Assembly: GCF_001425235.1 (NCBI RefSeq)
Contig: NZ_LMEA01000014.1
Location: 177,195-232,930 of the forward strand
From: Devosia sp. Root413D1
Lineage (GTDB): Bacteria > Pseudomonadota > Alphaproteobacteria > Rhizobiales > Devosiaceae
Direction of reading: 5' to 3'
DNA: 55,736 nucleotides
This document shows positions 34,861 through 43,986 of this stretch, in pieces; positions within the stretch are counted from its first letter, which is position 1; each line of letters starts with the position of its first letter. The position numbers and the translations under genes are program-made. The notes under the pieces were generated by a model. The model had not been told where the DNA came from and searched no databases. It saw only the letters and a program-made list of their open reading frames with translations.

Positions 34861-37140
34861 ATGGCCCGGGTCTCCGCGTGGCTGAAGAAGCCTGAGCATT
34901 GGGCGCGCCGAGCTGAAGCCTGGTGGCTCAGGCGAAGGGCGCTGCGGGATGGGCTGGAATGGAAAAATGGCGCGCCGTGCCCCGAACCGCTGTTGGATGC
35001 CGGCGGTGCTCAGATCGGCAATTTGCTTTACGTTGCATGCGGCTACAAATCCCCGAACGCGGCGAACGAAGCGATCTTCGTGTTCGATATGCAGAGGGAA
35101 CGCTGGGTTGGCCGCATAGCGACGCCTTCAGGGCTGGCGCATTCTCACTGTGCGGTCGCTTCCGACGGGCATCGCTACATCTACTTCGCGTCTGGACAGC
35201 TCGGGCCCCAATGCCGGCCAGCGGTTCCGAGTGTCTTTTCGTATGATACCCGCGAAAATCGGTGGCACGAGTTGCCGCCAGTTCCGGCCTCTCGATACGC
35301 TGCTGCAATGCAGTACTGGCGCGGACGCTTGCACCTCGTCGGAGGTGCAGACGAGGACCGCTGGACAGCAAGGGCCGACCATTGGAGCCTTGCCGTGTCG
35401 GGCGGGCGAACTGATGAGGCGGGCTGGCGGGCCGAGCAGCCGATCCCTGTTGCCGGAATGCACGGATCGAGCGCTGTGCTGGGCGACAGTCTCTACGTGT
35501 TCGGCGGCCAGCAGGGCGATTTCCAGGCGATTCCAGGCGATCCGGACTGCACCTGTACGGGGCGCACGCCGGAGACCTATCTGTCCTCCGCCTTCCGCCT
35601 GTCCGATCCTTCGGGCCCGTGGACCAGAGTTGCAGACCTTCCCATCGCAGTATCCCATGCCGACTTCTCGACCATAGTCGTCGATGGCCGGATTCTGTTG
35701 ATCGGCGGGCAGGTCTATAAAGACCCGGAGCAATTTTACCTGAGGCTGACCGACGCAATACAAGCCTACGATCCGCTGGCGGATCGCTGGTCAATGTTCG
35801 GCTACCTGCCGCACAAGCTCAAGATTCCGGTCGTCGGCCGGCTCGGCGATCGGCTGTTCGTCGTCGCTGGTCAACGCGGCGCCCTGCCGGACGGCGACCG
35901 GCCGGGTGAAATCACCCGCGAAATGTTGACGACGACTCTGCCGGCCTCACCAGCGGCGCGGGTGCGTGAAGGCGCCGGTTTCGCCGGCAGGAAGATACTG
36001 CTGGTTTCGCATGATCTGTCCCGCAGCGGAGCGCCGCTCCTGCTGCTGGAAACGGCTCAGGCCCTCATGGAGAGCGGCGCCACCGTCCGCCTCGCGACCG
36101 CATCAGATGACGTGAGGGGCTGGAACCTGGCGTCCCAGTTCGGCATACCCCTGATCCCGATCGAAAGCGCCATCGCCGTCGCGGCGGCTTCCGACGCCAT
36201 TATCGCCAATACAGCGAGCGATCCAACCGCAGCCTGGGTGCGTAAGTGCCTCGCTGCAAATCCATTTCTGGCGCAGCGCCTGGTCTGGTGGGTGCATGAA
36301 ATCGACATCGAGAATTTCAAGCAGGCGGCCGATCTGCTTCAGCTGGCGGCGCTTGCGATTTTCGACAGCAACGCGGCGCGTGCCGCCTGGCAGGAAGCCG
36401 TAGCGTTGCCGCCAAAGGTTCGCGTCATGCATCCGCCGCTGAGCGATGACTTCGTGGAGACGGCAAGTCGCGCATCGCTGCCCTTTCCGATGAAGCCGCA
36501 GACCCGTACGCAACGTCCGGTGGAACTCGCGCGTGACGACATCCGCCGACGACTTGGCGTGTCGAAGGATGATTTTCTTCTGCTCTCCCTGGGTAGCTTG
36601 GAGCCCGGGAAAGGGCAACGGATGCTCATCCGGACGATTGCGAGGCTGGCAGCGGAGAGCGGGCTTCCGATCAGGCTGCTGCTTGTGGGCCTGAACCGCT
36701 CCGACCGTGCGGCACTTCTCGAGGACCTGACCTCGGACGAGAAAGCCGTCCTGTCGCCAGCCAGAACCTACCTGCGGCAGTCGGCATTTGCTTCGTTTTA
36801 CCTCGCCAGCGACGCTTTCATCATGAACTCGCAGGGAGCGACAAAAGGCAGAGGGGAAACCTTTGGCCGCGTGACGACAGAGGCCATGGCCTTCGGGCTC
36901 CCGGTGCTGGGCACCTCGGCCGGCGGCACTGCGGAAATCATTGTCGACGGGGTCACCGGTTATCAATACCCGACGGGGGAGGACGGGCAGGCCGTGCTGC
37001 AGCGGCAGGTGGAAATTCTGGTGCGAGACCGATTGCTCGCCAATCGGCTCGGGCAGGCAGGGCGCCAGAGTGCCCTCGCTCGATTCCAGCAGGGCAAGCA
37101 CCTGAGTGATCTGGCCGAGGCGCTCGAGCTGATCTGGTAA
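34861..37140 (+). CDS. Kelch-repeat beta-propeller fused to GT4 glycosyltransferase
   Basis: 759 residues. The N-terminal half (about 30-360) contains at least five Kelch-type blades, each with a paired glycine and tryptophan pattern such as RYAAAMQYWRGRLHLVGG, GSSAVLGDSLYVFGGQ and GRLGDRLFVVAGQ. The C-terminal half (about 375-759) is a GT-B glycosyltransferase of family 4, with GRKILLVSHDLSRSGAPLLL at its start and the nucleotide-sugar E-x7-E motif at Glu666 and Glu674 (ETFGRVTTEAMAFG). No signal peptide. ATG at 34861 is chosen because AGAGGA precedes it. GC content is visibly lower than the flanking host genes. It probably alters cell-surface glycan, as in lysogenic conversion (inference). 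Confidence 0.85.
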   Translation: MARVSAWLKKPEHWARRAEAWWLRRRALRDGLEWKNGAPCPEPLLDAGGAQIGNLLYVACGYKSPNAANEAIFVFDMQRERWVGRIATPSGLAHSHCAVASDGHRYIYFASGQLGPQCRPAVPSVFSYDTRENRWHELPPVPASRYAAAMQYWRGRLHLVGGADEDRWTARADHWSLAVSGGRTDEAGWRAEQPIPVAGMHGSSAVLGDSLYVFGGQQGDFQAIPGDPDCTCTGRTPETYLSSAFRLSDPSGPWTRVADLPIAVSHADFSTIVVDGRILLIGGQVYKDPEQFYLRLTDAIQAYDPLADRWSMFGYLPHKLKIPVVGRLGDRLFVVAGQRGALPDGDRPGEITREMLTTTLPASPAARVREGAGFAGRKILLVSHDLSRSGAPLLLLETAQALMESGATVRLATASDDVRGWNLASQFGIPLIPIESAIAVAAASDAIIANTASDPTAAWVRKCLAANPFLAQRLVWWVHEIDIENFKQAADLLQLAALAIFDSNAARAAWQEAVALPPKVRVMHPPLSDDFVETASRASLPFPMKPQTRTQRPVELARDDIRRRLGVSKDDFLLLSLGSLEPGKGQRMLIRTIARLAAESGLPIRLLLVGLNRSDRAALLEDLTSDEKAVLSPARTYLRQSAFASFYLASDAFIMNSQGATKGRGETFGRVTTEAMAFGLPVLGTSAGGTAEIIVDGVTGYQYPTGEDGQAVLQRQVEILVRDRLLANRLGQAGRQSALARFQQGKHLSDLAEALELIW

Positions 37141-37235
37141 TTGGCGCTGTTGCGGAACGGTTTCACGGGCCGCCTGGCCCTGGCGGCAGGTCTCGTGGCT
37201 GGCGATAGAGTCGAGTCAAACGACCGCCAGAGGTT

Positions 37236-37946
37236 CTAGGCTGAACCTTCGGGGATATCCTGGTGGGTCAGAATGCCGGGTTCAGTGCGGCTCGGCTTCT
37301 CAAGGATGTCTGCACGATAGGCGAGAAGGGTAAGCAGCGACTGGTCCCACCGATGATTGTCGCGGCTAGACCCTGGGGGCGCGATGACCGACTTTTCCAT
37401 TGCTCCAGCGAGCCACTCGTCCACGAGCGCCCGCGTCGAAGAGAATGTGTGGTTCACGCCGACAATCGCAGCGTTCAGTTGCTTCCGCTCACCGGCCCAC
37501 CCGACTGGGATGCCCAGCACTTCATACATACCGGGATGGGTGTACCTCGTCACGGTGAACCATGTCTTTGGGCAAAAGAAACCGTCCCGGCGAAGGCAGT
37601 AGCGAACCCACAGCAGCGGAAATCGTACGAGGTTCCCGGCGTCCAGCCAAAGTAGCGGCGCACCCCCCTTGTCCATCTCCAGCTTTATGATTGCCACCTT
37701 CCAAGCATACGCGCCGGCATTGACGCTGATGTCGAAATGCGGCGGGTAGTCTGAGAAGGGAAACACGATCGGTTCGAAACCTAGCTGCCTCACGGCTTCG
37801 ACGTGATGATCTTCGAGCCCGAGGTCGTAAACCGCAACGGCAGTGTTTCTCTCCCAGCGCTTTAGCGACCTCAGCAGTTGCAGAAGCGACTTGCCGTGAT
37901 TTGCACTGGCCCCCGTGACGACGCGCAAGCTTCTGGATTTTGACAC
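37236..37946 (-). CDS. DUF1647-like putative glycosyltransferase
   Basis: 236 residues. The N-terminal LRVVTGASANHGKSLLQLL and VAVYDLGLE, the SVNAGAYAWKVAII segment and LLWLDAGNLV are typical of nucleotide-sugar-dependent enzymes in which an Asp motif binds metal. RWDQSLLTLLAY near the end is also typical. Convergent with the Kelch-glycosyltransferase gene. Part of the surface-modification cargo between phage lysis and tail genes. Confidence 0.7.
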   Translation of the reverse strand: MSKSRSLRVVTGASANHGKSLLQLLRSLKRWERNTAVAVYDLGLEDHHVEAVRQLGFEPIVFPFSDYPPHFDISVNAGAYAWKVAIIKLEMDKGGAPLLWLDAGNLVRFPLLWVRYCLRRDGFFCPKTWFTVTRYTHPGMYEVLGIPVGWAGERKQLNAAIVGVNHTFSSTRALVDEWLAGAMEKSVIAPPGSSRDNHRWDQSLLTLLAYRADILEKPSRTEPGILTHQDIPEGSA

Positions 37947-38286
37947 GCGGCTCCCCCTGAACCACGGTCACTTAGCGTATTTAGTGGAGCTTGCTCAAGC
38001 CTCTAGCTCCGACACATGAGCAATTTTGACCGGCGGCTCTCAGACGTGCGGGGCTGCGGTTCTGTATGGGTGGCCGCCGCGCAGCGAGCCGGTGAGCCCC
38101 CATTTGCGGGCCAAGTACCCCTCGAGTTTCAAGAAGTACAGGGACAGCGATGAGGCCCTGTTTGGGATTACTAACTACGTGGCAGTCAGACGGTAGTTCT
38201 TAGGCGGGTTGTACGGTCTTCACGAGGACAGGGTGTTGCGCTACGAAGCGCGTGACCGCGACGATGGGGCGCCCCAAGGAACCGCG
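37947..38286. other. 340-base gap with a gene remnant
   Basis: No intact gene. The middle (38020-38196) carries a plus-strand C-terminal remnant. The rest shows no structure that I can name. Confidence 0.5.
38020..38196 (+). pseudogene. C-terminal remnant of a transferase-like protein
   Basis: An open frame after an in-frame TGA at 38017. It encodes about 58 residues ending YPSSFKKYRDSDEALFGITNYVAVRR and a proper TAG stop. The LFGITNYVAVRR ending is like the last strand of class I methyltransferase domains, but the identification is weak. No start codon or ribosome site. It indicates that the cargo region has already lost a gene. Confidence 0.45.
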
Positions 38287-39101
38287 ATGCCAAACGCACT
38301 GCCGACTATTGCGTCGTTCTGGCACGGATCGGCATTGGGCCCGAGTGCTGCAGCGTGTCTTGTCTCCTTTGTGCGACAAGGCCACCGTGTGGTCTTGTAT
38401 TCATATGCTCCGCTGAACCTTCCACCTGGGATCGAGCCAGGGGATGCCCATGACGTGCTGCCATGGGGACGGGTGGCTGAGATCCTCGAGGCTGGGGCCT
38501 ATGCTTGCGCGTCCGATCTATTCCGGTACGCAATGCTCGCTCGTGGGCTAGGCATTTGGGTCGACACGGACTGCTACTGCATTCGGCCGATCGCTGATGC
38601 TCCCAGCATCTATGGCAAGGAAAGCAGCGGCTTGAACACCGCCGTCCTGAAGCTCGCTCCCGACAGCCCCTGTTGGCGGAGTTGCTGTCAATCGACCACG
38701 GCTTTGTCCCCCCGTGGTTGCCATGGTGGAGGCGCGCCGACCGCCGTCTGCGGGGCTGGTTGGGCAGACCGAAAAAGCTGCAGAACATGAAATGGGGCAC
38801 CGCGGGGCCGCGCGCCATGCAGTACTACGCACGCAAGCACGACGTTGAGAACATGGCGAGCGCACGGGCCGTCTTCTATCCGGTCGATTGGTCGGACGTG
38901 CGGGCGCTGTGGGATCCAGCCCTGCGTCTGCAGGATCTGATCCAACCCCAGACGCTGGTTGTTCACTTGTACAACGAGATGCATCGGAAACTGCACTTGG
39001 GCAGTCCTCCCCCCTCATCGCCGATGGGACGCATTCTTCAGGAGGGTGCGGCCCTGCTAGCTCGGCCTACCCATCAGGATACTGCGAAGCCGGCGGAGTG
39101 A
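38287..39101 (+). pseudogene. Frameshifted DXD-motif glycosyltransferase
   Basis: The N-terminal part (38287 to about 38670) encodes a sugar-transferase domain with IASFWHGSALGPSAAACLVS and the DXD motif in GIWVDTDCYCIRPI. After PDSP the frame breaks. The second part continues one frame over as LLAELLSIDHGFVPPWLP to the stop at 39101. One extra C in the C-run at 38667-38670 would restore one continuous protein of about 271 residues. So this is either a recent single-base deletion or a sequencing error. ATG at 38287 has AAGGA upstream. Its 3' end overlaps the convergent phage gene by 35 bases. Confidence 0.8.
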
Positions 39102-39777
39102 AGTTCGCCGCGTAGCGACCCACACCAATCGTTAGACGAAAGTCATCGACATAACCTTGGAACTTGTAACTCGCGTTGGTCCCGCGGGCGTCCCAATAGG
39201 TACCGAGGCTCAACTTTCTCCGGGTCATGTTGGTCGTCAGACTGAAGTCGGACCCAACCTGAGCGCCATTGAGGAAGAAGCGCCAAACGCCGCCGTTGCG
39301 CGAGACCGCAAGATGGTACCAGGTGTTAAGCGCCAAGGTGGTGGTGGCGGCCCTCGCGGCGTTTCCCACAAAGAACACAAAACCGTCGTTGTTGCCGCCA
39401 TCAAAGGTATTGTCGAAGTCTATGCGTGGCTCGTAGTCGCCATTTTGAAGGCGGAAGTCCATCACGCATTGTTGCTTCGCGCCGTTCGTCGGGTAGACCC
39501 ACGCCTCGATTGTCATGTCCCCACTGCCTGGGGCGGCGAACGTGGAGTCGGCGACGAGCCAGTCGCCAGTACCATCAAGTCCGATTGAGGCACCACCAAA
39601 CTTCGAAACCGCTGTGCGGCATGCCGCGTCTCCACCAGCCACGATACTGAACGCATTGCTCGAACTATCGACGATGCCGGCGCCGTTCGCGCCGTTCCCG
39701 TGCAGCAAAAGGGCAACGTTGGCGAAGTAGGGGTCGCGAATACGTCCCCCTGTTACTGAGATCGTGCCTGGCAACAT
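39067..39777 (-). CDS. Phage LamG-domain (concanavalin-like) fibre protein
   Basis: 236 residues forming a laminin-G/concanavalin A-like jelly roll: VALLLHGNGANGAGIVDSSS at the start, MTIEAWVYPTN, LNTWYHLAVSRNGGVWRFFL and YVDDFRLTIGVGRY. Such domains occur at the tips of phage tail fibres and bind glycans. Starts directly after the stop of the 143-residue gene, with no ribosome site of its own, so translation is coupled. Likely receptor-binding. Confidence 0.8.
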   Translation of the reverse strand: MLPGTISVTGGRIRDPYFANVALLLHGNGANGAGIVDSSSNAFSIVAGGDAACRTAVSKFGGASIGLDGTGDWLVADSTFAAPGSGDMTIEAWVYPTNGAKQQCVMDFRLQNGDYEPRIDFDNTFDGGNNDGFVFFVGNAARAATTTLALNTWYHLAVSRNGGVWRFFLNGAQVGSDFSLTTNMTRRKLSLGTYWDARGTNASYKFQGYVDDFRLTIGVGRYAANFTPPASQYPDG

Positions 39778-40209
39778 CTAGTCACTACCCGCCACGGAGA
39801 ACAAGGCCCTCAGATCCTCAACGGTGAGCCCCAACGCCGCCAGCTTCTCGGCCGGTGTCGGATCGGCCGCCGGTGCGGGGATCTGCTCCAGTGTCCACTC
39901 TTCGACAACCTCGTTCTTGCGCTCGACGTATCGTGGCTCCCCGACGCGCTGCTTGCCCTCCGGCACGTCCACTGCCATGGCGGGCCGCAGCCCGTAAGCC
40001 TGCAGTTCCTCCACGCCCCACAGCCCTTCTGCCACCAACTGCTCGACCTTGCCCAGGTCGAGCGTTTCGGCGACCGGGTAGGGCTCGCACGACATCTCCG
40101 CCTGGCGGCCATCGTGATAGGTGACGGTGCAGGTCGCCACCATGCGCTCGAGGGTTTGCACGCCGTGGATCGGCGTCCAGGCGCCGTCGACCTGGTGAAC
40201 GAGGGTCAT
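39778..40209 (-). CDS. Phage tail-fibre-associated protein
   Basis: 143 residues, acidic, no membrane segment. It begins MTLVHQVDGAWTPIHGV and ends with a short helical EKLAALGLTVEDLRALF segment. Its start overlaps the fibre-gene stop (ATGA) and has AAGGAGAG upstream. The position suits a fibre assembly or accessory protein. No firm family. Confidence 0.6.
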   Translation of the reverse strand: MTLVHQVDGAWTPIHGVQTLERMVATCTVTYHDGRQAEMSCEPYPVAETLDLGKVEQLVAEGLWGVEELQAYGLRPAMAVDVPEGKQRVGEPRYVERKNEVVEEWTLEQIPAPAADPTPAEKLAALGLTVEDLRALFSVAGSD

Positions 40210-41663
40210 GCGGCTCTCCTTATGATTGCTGTGACGTAGGTGCGGCTGGCCCGGATGACGTAGGCGATGCCCAGCTCCTGCGCCGTGGTGATGGAGTAGG
40301 GGCCGGCCTCGACGCCATCGCAGAGCAGCCAGGCGGCGTTGAGCGTCAGGATGCGGGTGGAAGTGACGGCGCCGAACCAGAGGATGCCGGTCTGGCCGGT
40401 CTTGAGGTTGGTCGGAGCCGAAAGGCTCTGGTTGCCGTTGAGCCCCAGCACGGCGTTGGCGGCGCCGCCGAAGTTGAAGCCGGCGGCGAAATCCACGGCG
40501 ATGTTGGCGCCGTCCGTGAGCCCGGCGAGGCCCGCCGCCGCCCAGACCTGGTCGACGACCAGCGCGCGCACGGTATCGGTGCCGGTACGATACTCCGCGG
40601 CCGTGGCAAATTCCGAGATGCCCTTCGCGACCGTCGTCGCATCAGGGTGGTTCGCCGCTGGCAAGACGCCGGTGACCGCCGCCGCCTGGGCGAGGTTCAG
40701 CGCGCCATAGAGCGGGTCGGTCGCCCCGGCCTGCAGCACCTGGTATTGCGTGCCCTTTGCGAGCCGGGTCGGAGCGCTGGCATTGCGCACGAGAATGTCG
40801 CCCTGCGTGGTCAGCGCGCTCGACGGGATGGCGGCGGTGATGCGGGCATCATCCCCCGCCGCCACGGTGCCCGCCGCAGTGCCGACATTGCGCGATGCCG
40901 CGTTGCCGAGCAGCACGCCGCTGTCCTTGAGCAGCTTACCGGTGGTGCCGTCGAACAGCGCCACGCGGCTATCGACCGCGCTCGCCGGCCCGCTGATATC
41001 GCCGGCCGCAGCGACCACCGGGTTGGCCGGGTCGGTATTGTCGACGGTGATGTTGGTGCCGGCGACCACCGAGGTGAGGATGCCCGGCGCGCCGCGCGGC
41101 AGGCCGAAATTGAGCACCGCGGCGCCAGGCGTCCCGACATTGACGACGCTGGCCGAAGCCCCCGGCGCCAGCGTGGTAACGGTGCCCACCGCGACGGTGG
41201 CGGCCGCGCCCTGTGGGATGTCGAAATCGAAAATGGCGTCGTTGGGCGAGCCGACATTGGTCACCTCAGCCGGGTCGGCGGGGTTGACCGTGGTCACCGT
41301 ACCGACGGCAATAGTGGCGGCGTTGCCCTGGATTCCCTGAATACCCTCGGGGATGCCGAAGTTGAGCACCATATCCTTGACGGTGCCGACATTGGCGACC
41401 GTGGCGGGCGAGCCTGGTGGCAGGGTGGTGACGCTGCCGACCGTGACAGTGGTGTCGAGGTCGTCGATGGCGATCAGGTCCTGCCAGTCCTGCCCCAGAT
41501 AGCGCCACTGCACCATCATGCCGGTGTTTCTGAGCTCGATCTCCATCGGTAGCAGCGCCGGGGTGACGCGCAGCCGCACTTTTGGCGGCGGGACGGCCTT
41601 GGCGCGCACCGCGAATTCGGGCTGCGCCTTGATCCTGAGCCGTGGGGTGATGGTGTCGCTCAT
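40206..41663 (-). CDS. Phage tail fibre protein with ~40-residue repeats
   Basis: 485 residues. Three tandem repeats of about 40 residues (about 73-113, 116-153 and 156-193) follow the pattern VGTVTT..PG..A.V.NVGT, then LNFGIPEG. This trimeric shaft repeat is common in long fibres of many phages. A receptor-distal region (about 200-485) includes a Gly/Ala-rich stretch and a beta-rich C-terminus. The start overlaps the preceding stop (ATGA). Confidence 0.85.
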   Translation of the reverse strand: MSDTITPRLRIKAQPEFAVRAKAVPPPKVRLRVTPALLPMEIELRNTGMMVQWRYLGQDWQDLIAIDDLDTTVTVGSVTTLPPGSPATVANVGTVKDMVLNFGIPEGIQGIQGNAATIAVGTVTTVNPADPAEVTNVGSPNDAIFDFDIPQGAAATVAVGTVTTLAPGASASVVNVGTPGAAVLNFGLPRGAPGILTSVVAGTNITVDNTDPANPVVAAAGDISGPASAVDSRVALFDGTTGKLLKDSGVLLGNAASRNVGTAAGTVAAGDDARITAAIPSSALTTQGDILVRNASAPTRLAKGTQYQVLQAGATDPLYGALNLAQAAAVTGVLPAANHPDATTVAKGISEFATAAEYRTGTDTVRALVVDQVWAAAGLAGLTDGANIAVDFAAGFNFGGAANAVLGLNGNQSLSAPTNLKTGQTGILWFGAVTSTRILTLNAAWLLCDGVEAGPYSITTAQELGIAYVIRASRTYVTAIIRRAA

Positions 41664-41998
41664 CTGCCGAACCCGCCCCCGACGAAGGCCAGCGTGCCGG
41701 TGAAGAGCTGTGTCGTGCCGGTGCCATTGGTCATCCGGCAGCCCACCCGATACGTGTTGCGGATATCGAGCGCCGCCAGTTGCGGCACGCTGAAGCGCCA
41801 CTGGATGGTGCCCGGCTCGGGGATCTCGATGCTGTTGTCGGCGGTGGTGGCGAACAGCCGGCGGGCGCCGCTCTCGCTCACCTCGAGCTCGAACAGCACG
41901 CCCGCCGTGGCGAGTGGCAGGTTGGTGGCGTCGTCGATCAAATCCACCCGCTGCGCCCAATCGGCATCGTCGGTGGCAAAGAACTGCAACTCGTACAT
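41660..41998 (-). CDS. Small phage tail protein
   Basis: 112 residues, beta-rich, begins MYELQFFATDDADWAQRVDL and ends GTLAFVGGGFGR. It lies between the collar and fibre genes and overlaps the fibre gene by four bases. GAGG precedes the ATG. Probably a fibre connector. Confidence 0.65.
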   Translation of the reverse strand: MYELQFFATDDADWAQRVDLIDDATNLPLATAGVLFELEVSESGARRLFATTADNSIEIPEPGTIQWRFSVPQLAALDIRNTYRVGCRMTNGTGTTQLFTGTLAFVGGGFGR

Positions 41999-42006
41999 GC
42001 CGGGCC

Positions 42007-43008
42007 TCAGAGTTTGATGATGACGAGTTCGAACAGCGAGGGCTGGACGTTGGGGTGCGAGGCGCCGCCGCCCGTGCTGTCGGCAGTAGCGCCGGTGATC
42101 CCCGCGGTGCCGGAACCGCCGATCTGCTGGCCCGCCGTGTCGCCGATCGCGCCGGTGTAGGCCGGGTAGCTGGCGGTACCAAGCCCGATGAGCCCCATGC
42201 CACCGTATGTGGTCTGAACCGGTCCGCTGTCGTTTCTGGCAGATATCTTGGCGGGGTGGCCGTGGTTGGGCATCAGCAGCGTGCCGGCGTTGTGCTGATG
42301 GGCCGGGATCTGCGCTGCCGTCAGCGTCTGCGCCGCGGTGCCAACCGTGGCGCCCAGAGTGGTGTTGGTTTCCCCACCATCCACCGTCGCATCGGGGATC
42401 AGGTTGATATCGGCATTGCCCATGGCGCCAAGCCCGATGGCGATGCGGTCGCGATAGTCGGGCAGCGCGATGGTCTTGTTGGCAGCCCAGTCGCCGGCGG
42501 CGGATGCCCCACGTCCGCCGCTGACGGCGAGCGTGGCGTCGGCGGTCCACAGGTGGAGGAACAGCGCCTGGGCATCGGCATTAGCGCGCTCGGTGGCGCC
42601 CGAGCTGGCAGAGCCGAGGCTGCGGCCGTTGCAGCGTACCCAGCCGGTGGGCGCCGCGGTGCCATAATAGCCGATGCGCATGCCGGTGGTGACCAGCAGC
42701 GTCGGGTCGGTGACGCCGGGGTCGGGCGGCTCGTAATCGGCCGATTGCGGCACGTCGATGTCGTCGTCGTCGAAGATCAGGACGCCATTGGCGTCGGTGA
42801 GCTTCTGGCGATAGCTGCCCGGCGCCGGGCTCAGGTAGATCACCGGGAACATGCCGCGCGCATCGGCGAGGATCGGCTGATCATGCGCCACGCTCAGCGC
42901 GCCATCGGCATAGACCACCTGCGGCGTCGAGGTGGCGGTGTCGTAGAAAGAGAGTCGGTCGCCAATGCCGAAATTGGGCACGCGCGAGCCAGGCCAGATG
43001 GCTGCCAT
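42007..43008 (-). CDS. Phage tail-collar domain protein
   Basis: 333 residues. The N-terminal part (about 1-110) looks like a baseplate-binding module (RVPNFGIGDRLSFYDTATS, PGSYRQKLTDANG). The C-terminal part is a tail-collar domain: GWVRCNGRSLG, ALPDYRDRIAIGLGAMG, QIPAHQHN, and the terminal HPNVQPSLFELVIIKL. GGAG precedes the ATG. Likely the first fibre or collar component. Confidence 0.88.
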   Translation of the reverse strand: MAAIWPGSRVPNFGIGDRLSFYDTATSTPQVVYADGALSVAHDQPILADARGMFPVIYLSPAPGSYRQKLTDANGVLIFDDDDIDVPQSADYEPPDPGVTDPTLLVTTGMRIGYYGTAAPTGWVRCNGRSLGSASSGATERANADAQALFLHLWTADATLAVSGGRGASAAGDWAANKTIALPDYRDRIAIGLGAMGNADINLIPDATVDGGETNTTLGATVGTAAQTLTAAQIPAHQHNAGTLLMPNHGHPAKISARNDSGPVQTTYGGMGLIGLGTASYPAYTGAIGDTAGQQIGGSGTAGITGATADSTGGGASHPNVQPSLFELVIIKL

Positions 43009-43093
43009 GGGGAAGTCTCCGGGGAGGGGGATGGACGCGTCTCAGGCCCCCGTGCATTGAATGTGCGGGGAGTTAGCTCAGGGGGAGGGCACG

Positions 43094-43387
43094 ATGTCTG
43101 ATTTGAGCCACGACAGCGCGGCTTCTCGGTGGTCGCGTGGACCGGCGATTGTGCTGTTGCTCGCAATCCTCGTGGGATGTGGCTACGGCTTGTTCAAATG
43201 GGCTGTTGGGCCCGCGGACCTGAATCTCCAGGACTGGCTGCACGCCGTATTCGCATGGCTTGGCATCAGTGACCCGCTCGCCCTAAGTGTCGGCGTTGGG
43301 GTGGTCGTCGGTGCCCTCATCGCGACGGCGCTTGGCATCGCCATGCGCCTGGTCCTGTTCCTGCTGGCCGTTGTGTTTCGCCTGTAG
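43094..43387 (+). CDS. Small membrane protein, opposite-strand phage gene 1
   Basis: 97 residues with membrane segments at about 18-35 and 50-95. The core LNLQDWLHAVFAWLGISDPLALSVGVGVVVG resembles, residue for residue in places, the small protein at 51957 (LQEFFYSILGVFGITNPIAL), so the two are paralogues. ATG at 43094 follows AGGGGGAGGGCACG. First of four plus-strand genes facing the 3' end of the 696-residue ejection-type gene. Function unknown; a superinfection-exclusion role is proposed. Confidence 0.7.
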   Translation: MSDLSHDSAASRWSRGPAIVLLLAILVGCGYGLFKWAVGPADLNLQDWLHAVFAWLGISDPLALSVGVGVVVGALIATALGIAMRLVLFLLAVVFRL

Positions 43388-43476
43388 CGATAGCCGCGTC
43401 ACTCACAGCGAGCCTCGCGCGGCTGGCCGACGGCCTTTACGATTGTAACGAGCCAGGGGCTCAGGCGAGGGGGAAG

Positions 43477-43749
43477 ATGACAGATCCAGATCAGCAACCA
43501 AAGCCAGGGACGAAGCGAACAAACTCGCTGCTATGGGGAGCCGTCGCCGGCGGCGTGGTGGGCCTGCTGGTGTTTCTCGGCCCGGCGCTCAACATGCCCA
43601 GATCCGACAATACGCTGCTTCAGTCCCCGGTATCGGCTGCCTTCGTGGCCTTCTTCTGGGGCTGGGCTGCGGGGAGCGTGAAGAACTGGCTTGGCGACCG
43701 CTTGTTCGAGCGGTCGTTGGGCGGCGGCAAGGGGCGCAGGCCATGGTGA
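43477..43749 (+). CDS. Small membrane protein, opposite-strand phage gene 2
   Basis: 90 residues with two membrane segments (about 17-37 and 52-68) and a basic tail. A strong ribosome site (GAGGGGGAAG) precedes the ATG. Same strand and context as its neighbours at 43094 and 43777. No recognised family. Confidence 0.7.
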   Translation: MTDPDQQPKPGTKRTNSLLWGAVAGGVVGLLVFLGPALNMPRSDNTLLQSPVSAAFVAFFWGWAAGSVKNWLGDRLFERSLGGGKGRRPW

Positions 43750-43776
43750 TCGTCTCAAGATACGGGAAATCAGCGG

Positions 43777-43986
43777 ATGTCTGACCTCGGGCCAAAGGAC
43801 CAGGACTGGGAGACGTTCAATGCCACGCCGCCCGACGATGAACGGATCCACGTGACGGCGATGCGCATGAGTGTCCTGAACAGCCTGGGCATACTCGAGG
43901 TGAAGCCGACGCTCCGCTGGATCGTTGCCCTGTTGGTGGTTCTCATCGTTGCGGTCGCGATATTGGCCATACGTGTCTATGCTTGA
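43777..43986 (+). CDS. Small membrane protein, opposite-strand phage gene 3
   Basis: 69 residues with a polar N-terminus (about 1-44) and a single C-terminal membrane segment (WIVALLVVLIVAVAILAI). Overlaps the next gene by eight bases, which supports a short plus-strand operon. No recognised family. Confidence 0.65.
   Translation: MSDLGPKDQDWETFNATPPDDERIHVTAMRMSVLNSLGILEVKPTLRWIVALLVVLIVAVAILAIRVYA

Noticed and set aside
37166-37195. Possible intrinsic terminator after the Kelch-glycosyltransferase gene
   Set aside because: A GCCGCC...GGCGGC stem is present but no T-run follows, so I do not call it.
43067-43092. Sequence resembling the 5' half of a tRNA (acceptor strand and D-arm)
   Set aside because: No anticodon arm, T arm or matching acceptor 3' strand follows. 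The purine-rich part serves as the ribosome site of the gene at 43094, and a similar purine-rich leader precedes the gene at 43477.
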